Assembly (NCBI GenBank): GCA_947095535.1
Contig: OX352772.1
Coordinates: 33,561,445-33,625,444 of the forward strand
Direction of reading: 5' to 3'
Origin: Poecilobothrus nobilitatus
Lineage: Eukaryota; Arthropoda; Insecta; Diptera; Dolichopodidae
DNA length: 64,000 nt
Position numbers and translations under genes: made by a program
Shown here: piece after piece, positions 62,141 through 64,000 of the stretch
How positions within the stretch are numbered: position 1 is the first letter of the stretch
Layout of the letters: each line of letters opens with the position of its first letter
The notes under the pieces: model-generated
Databases searched by the model: none
Seen by the model: only the letters and a program-made list of their open reading frames with translations
What the model was told of the DNA's origin: nothing

Positions 62141-64000
62141 TAGGGTTTCTGTGCTGTTTTTAACAGTAACAGTAAAACAGCTGTTTTTTGGAAAAAAATT
62201 AAAAACAGCAAACAACTGTTTTTGAAATGCTGTTTTTACTGTTTTTCATTTGTTTAAGTTTAAATTTGAAACATCCAAGTAGGCATGGATTCTTCTAAAA
62301 ACGAAAAGTTTAAATTTTATTTGAATTTAGCAATGCATTTCGAATTCAACTTTCATAAAATTACATTCAAATAAAAGATTGAACTTTTTTGTTTCGAAAA
62401 TTTTGCATTAAAATACAAACTATTGGTAAGTAAAAAATTATTTGATTATTTTTTAACATTTCCATTTTTTTAATACCGCTTATAATCTTAGTAATGTCGG
62501 TCTGGGATTATGCAACAAAACGGAAAAATTCAACTACGAAAGATTTAGAAGGACAATGTCAGCATTGCAACAAAATTATCAAGTGTTCAGGAAACTCTAC
62601 GACTACCTTGAAAAATCATTTGAAAAGCCACGGAGTTTGCTTTGAAAAGACAACTGAATCGACTACATCAAATTATAGAAATTCCAATGAGAAAAGTCAA
62701 AAAACTATTATTGACTTCCTAGAGCGAAAGACTCTTAAAGAGATTATCTCTGATTTGGCTACTGATGGAATTTCGATTCGAGCAATTACCAGAAATAAAT
62801 ACATTCGCCAGTCAATAGCTCGAGATGGATTTAAGCTGCCCGCTAACGAAAGCGATGTAATGAAACTGTTGCACGAAGATTTTGATGAAAAGCTGAAAAA
62901 AATGATAGAAACAATTAAATTAAAAGTTGCCAATGGGGTGAAGTTTAGTATGACTGTCGATGAGGTTACTACTTTAAGAGGACGAAGATATTTCGGAGTT
63001 AACCTACATGATAAAACTGAAAATATCACGTATAAAACTGGATTAATTCGAATTTTTGGTTCATGTAGTGCTCTCGATATGGCTGAAATAATGAATCAAC
63101 ATATAAGTCTCTTTGGAATATCGATGAAAAAAGATTTGGTTGCGTCTACACAGGATGGAGCTTCTGTTAACAAAAAGTATATTCGACATATCGATGCCAT
63201 TGGCCAGTTTTGCCTAAATCATGGCCTACACCTAGGACTGTGTGATACTCTTTATAAGAAAAAATCTGTTAGTGAAGACTTGAGCGACATCTGTGATGAT
63301 GATAATGACGAAAATGATTCTTTTGATGAAGGCACCGATATTGAAGTGATCAATGGTGAGAATGAAGATAATATCGACTACCATGATTTACTTAAGAACT
63401 CTCGCAAGCTGATCAAATACATTAAACTATCAACTGTTCGAAATCATGTTTTTCAATCAAAAGTCAAGGCTCTTTTTGGACGAGAAATTGAGCTTCACCT
63501 GGATGTCAAAACTCGCTGGAACTCAATCCCAACAATGCTTGAGCCATTGATAAAGACAGAAAATGCAATTCGAGAGACTTTATTGGAATTTAAGGCAGAT
63601 TTAGATTTAGTTGATAATGTAGATTTCGGATACTTAAAAGATTTACTAGAGGCTATGAAACCTGTAAAACTAGCTGTTGAGAATCTTAGCAGAGAAGATT
63701 CAACACTGATGAGCGCTGACACAATATTAAAATTTATGCTTGAGAAACTCTCTTTAATTAAAAGCGAAATTAGCAATAAGTTGATGGATAATTTGAAGAT
63801 TCGAATTGATGAACGTTGGAATGTAGATGTTATGGATTTATTACGCAGCCTTAAGAACTCTACGATCACGCCATCCAGAGCTACAATAAATTTTGCAGGC
63901 ATGTTGGCATCTCGCCTTTTTGGTGTAAATGATGTTGAAATAATTGAAACAACTGTCGATAATTCCACAAGTGAAATTTTAACTCTACAAGAAGAACTTA
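62141..64000 (+). mobile_element. hAT transposon, copy 2 (runs off the right edge)
   Basis: The probable left end begins TAGGGTTTCTGTGCTGTTTT at 62141, after TCGATAC, which would be part of the 8-bp target duplication; the right end is outside the window. Between 62153 and 62250 the words GCTGTTTTT and AACAG occur at least eight times in both orientations, as subterminal transposase binding sites do in hAT elements. The gene starts at 62494. The long intact frame suggests a recent insertion. Confidence 0.72.
62494..64000 (+). CDS. hAT-family transposase with BED finger, open to window edge
   Basis: ATG at 62494 opens 502 codons with no stop. Cut-and-paste transposase of the hAT superfamily. 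BED zinc finger at residues 22-46 (C22, C25, H42, H46); first catalytic Asp in SMTVDEVTT (D156); RRYFGVNLH; second catalytic Asp in TQDGASVNKK (D221); the hAT CxxH motif C240-H243 in FCLNHGLHLGL; an acidic loop around residue 270 (DDDNDEND); then KTRWNSIPTMLEPLI, the W motif of the RNase H fold. The insertion domain, the third catalytic residue (Glu) and the C-terminal dimerisation region lie beyond 64000. Preceding sequence TTTTTTAATACCGC...TTAG could also be a splice acceptor, so a short 5' exon is possible. No break seen, unlike copy 1. Confidence 0.88.
   Translation, partial: MSVWDYATKRKNSTTKDLEGQCQHCNKIIKCSGNSTTTLKNHLKSHGVCFEKTTESTTSNYRNSNEKSQKTIIDFLERKTLKEIISDLATDGISIRAITRNKYIRQSIARDGFKLPANESDVMKLLHEDFDEKLKKMIETIKLKVANGVKFSMTVDEVTTLRGRRYFGVNLHDKTENITYKTGLIRIFGSCSALDMAEIMNQHISLFGISMKKDLVASTQDGASVNKKYIRHIDAIGQFCLNHGLHLGLCDTLYKKKSVSEDLSDICDDDNDENDSFDEGTDIEVINGENEDNIDYHDLLKNSRKLIKYIKLSTVRNHVFQSKVKALFGREIELHLDVKTRWNSIPTMLEPLIKTENAIRETLLEFKADLDLVDNVDFGYLKDLLEAMKPVKLAVENLSREDSTLMSADTILKFMLEKLSLIKSEISNKLMDNLKIRIDERWNVDVMDLLRSLKNSTITPSRATINFAGMLASRLFGVNDVEIIETTVDNSTSEILTLQEEL

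Noticed and set aside
63495..63968. 157-residue minus-strand frame, and another at 62697-63029
   Set aside because: Both are shadows of the hAT copy 2 transposase on the plus strand.

Overview
The window is extremely A+T-rich, non-bacterial DNA, dense in A/T homopolymers and (TA)n tracts. It has one clear spliced host gene and many transposon copies. The host gene matches the DRAK/STK17 kinase as known from flies, and the neighbouring repeats (P-like, Tc1/mariner, hAT, a DUF4806-domain exon, a DUF7869-like element) are of kinds common in insects. I infer an insect nuclear contig; the order cannot be settled from sequence alone.

Layout. 1-26767: long AT-rich non-coding DNA, either upstream of or a 5' intron of Drak. 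It carries a 547-bp MITE with 26-bp perfect inverted ends, two copies of one tRNA-derived SINE family in the same orientation, a degenerate tRNA-like sequence, and a 1.74-kb TA-flanked element with mariner-type ends. 26768-31431: four exons of Drak; the N-terminal coding exon was not found. 31432-48986: gene-free DNA with three more MITE-like elements (36550-36741, 43736-44381, 46493-47032) and a perfect 24-bp-arm hairpin. 48989-64000: a transposon-rich block in this order: a Tc1 remnant, a 3.9-kb element encoding a DUF7869-like putative transposase, a LINE ORF1 fragment, a decayed THAP/P-element transposase, a 290-bp palindrome array, a 120-bp-unit tandem repeat, a broken hAT, a DUF4806-domain exon pair, and a second hAT whose reading frame is open to the window edge.

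Most promising signal: the DUF7869-like element. It has a complete three-exon gene structure, 34-bp terminal or subterminal inverted repeats, and a clustered 16-17-bp motif (consensus TATAAYCGCTTAAGTCG) that runs forward in the left half of a 475-bp cluster and reverse in the right half. Its two frame breaks, and one in the P-like copy, fall in A/T runs, so consensus errors must be excluded before calling it dead.

The genes do not form a pathway: Drak is the only confident host gene, and the rest are independent mobile elements plus one possible host-derived DUF4806 fragment.
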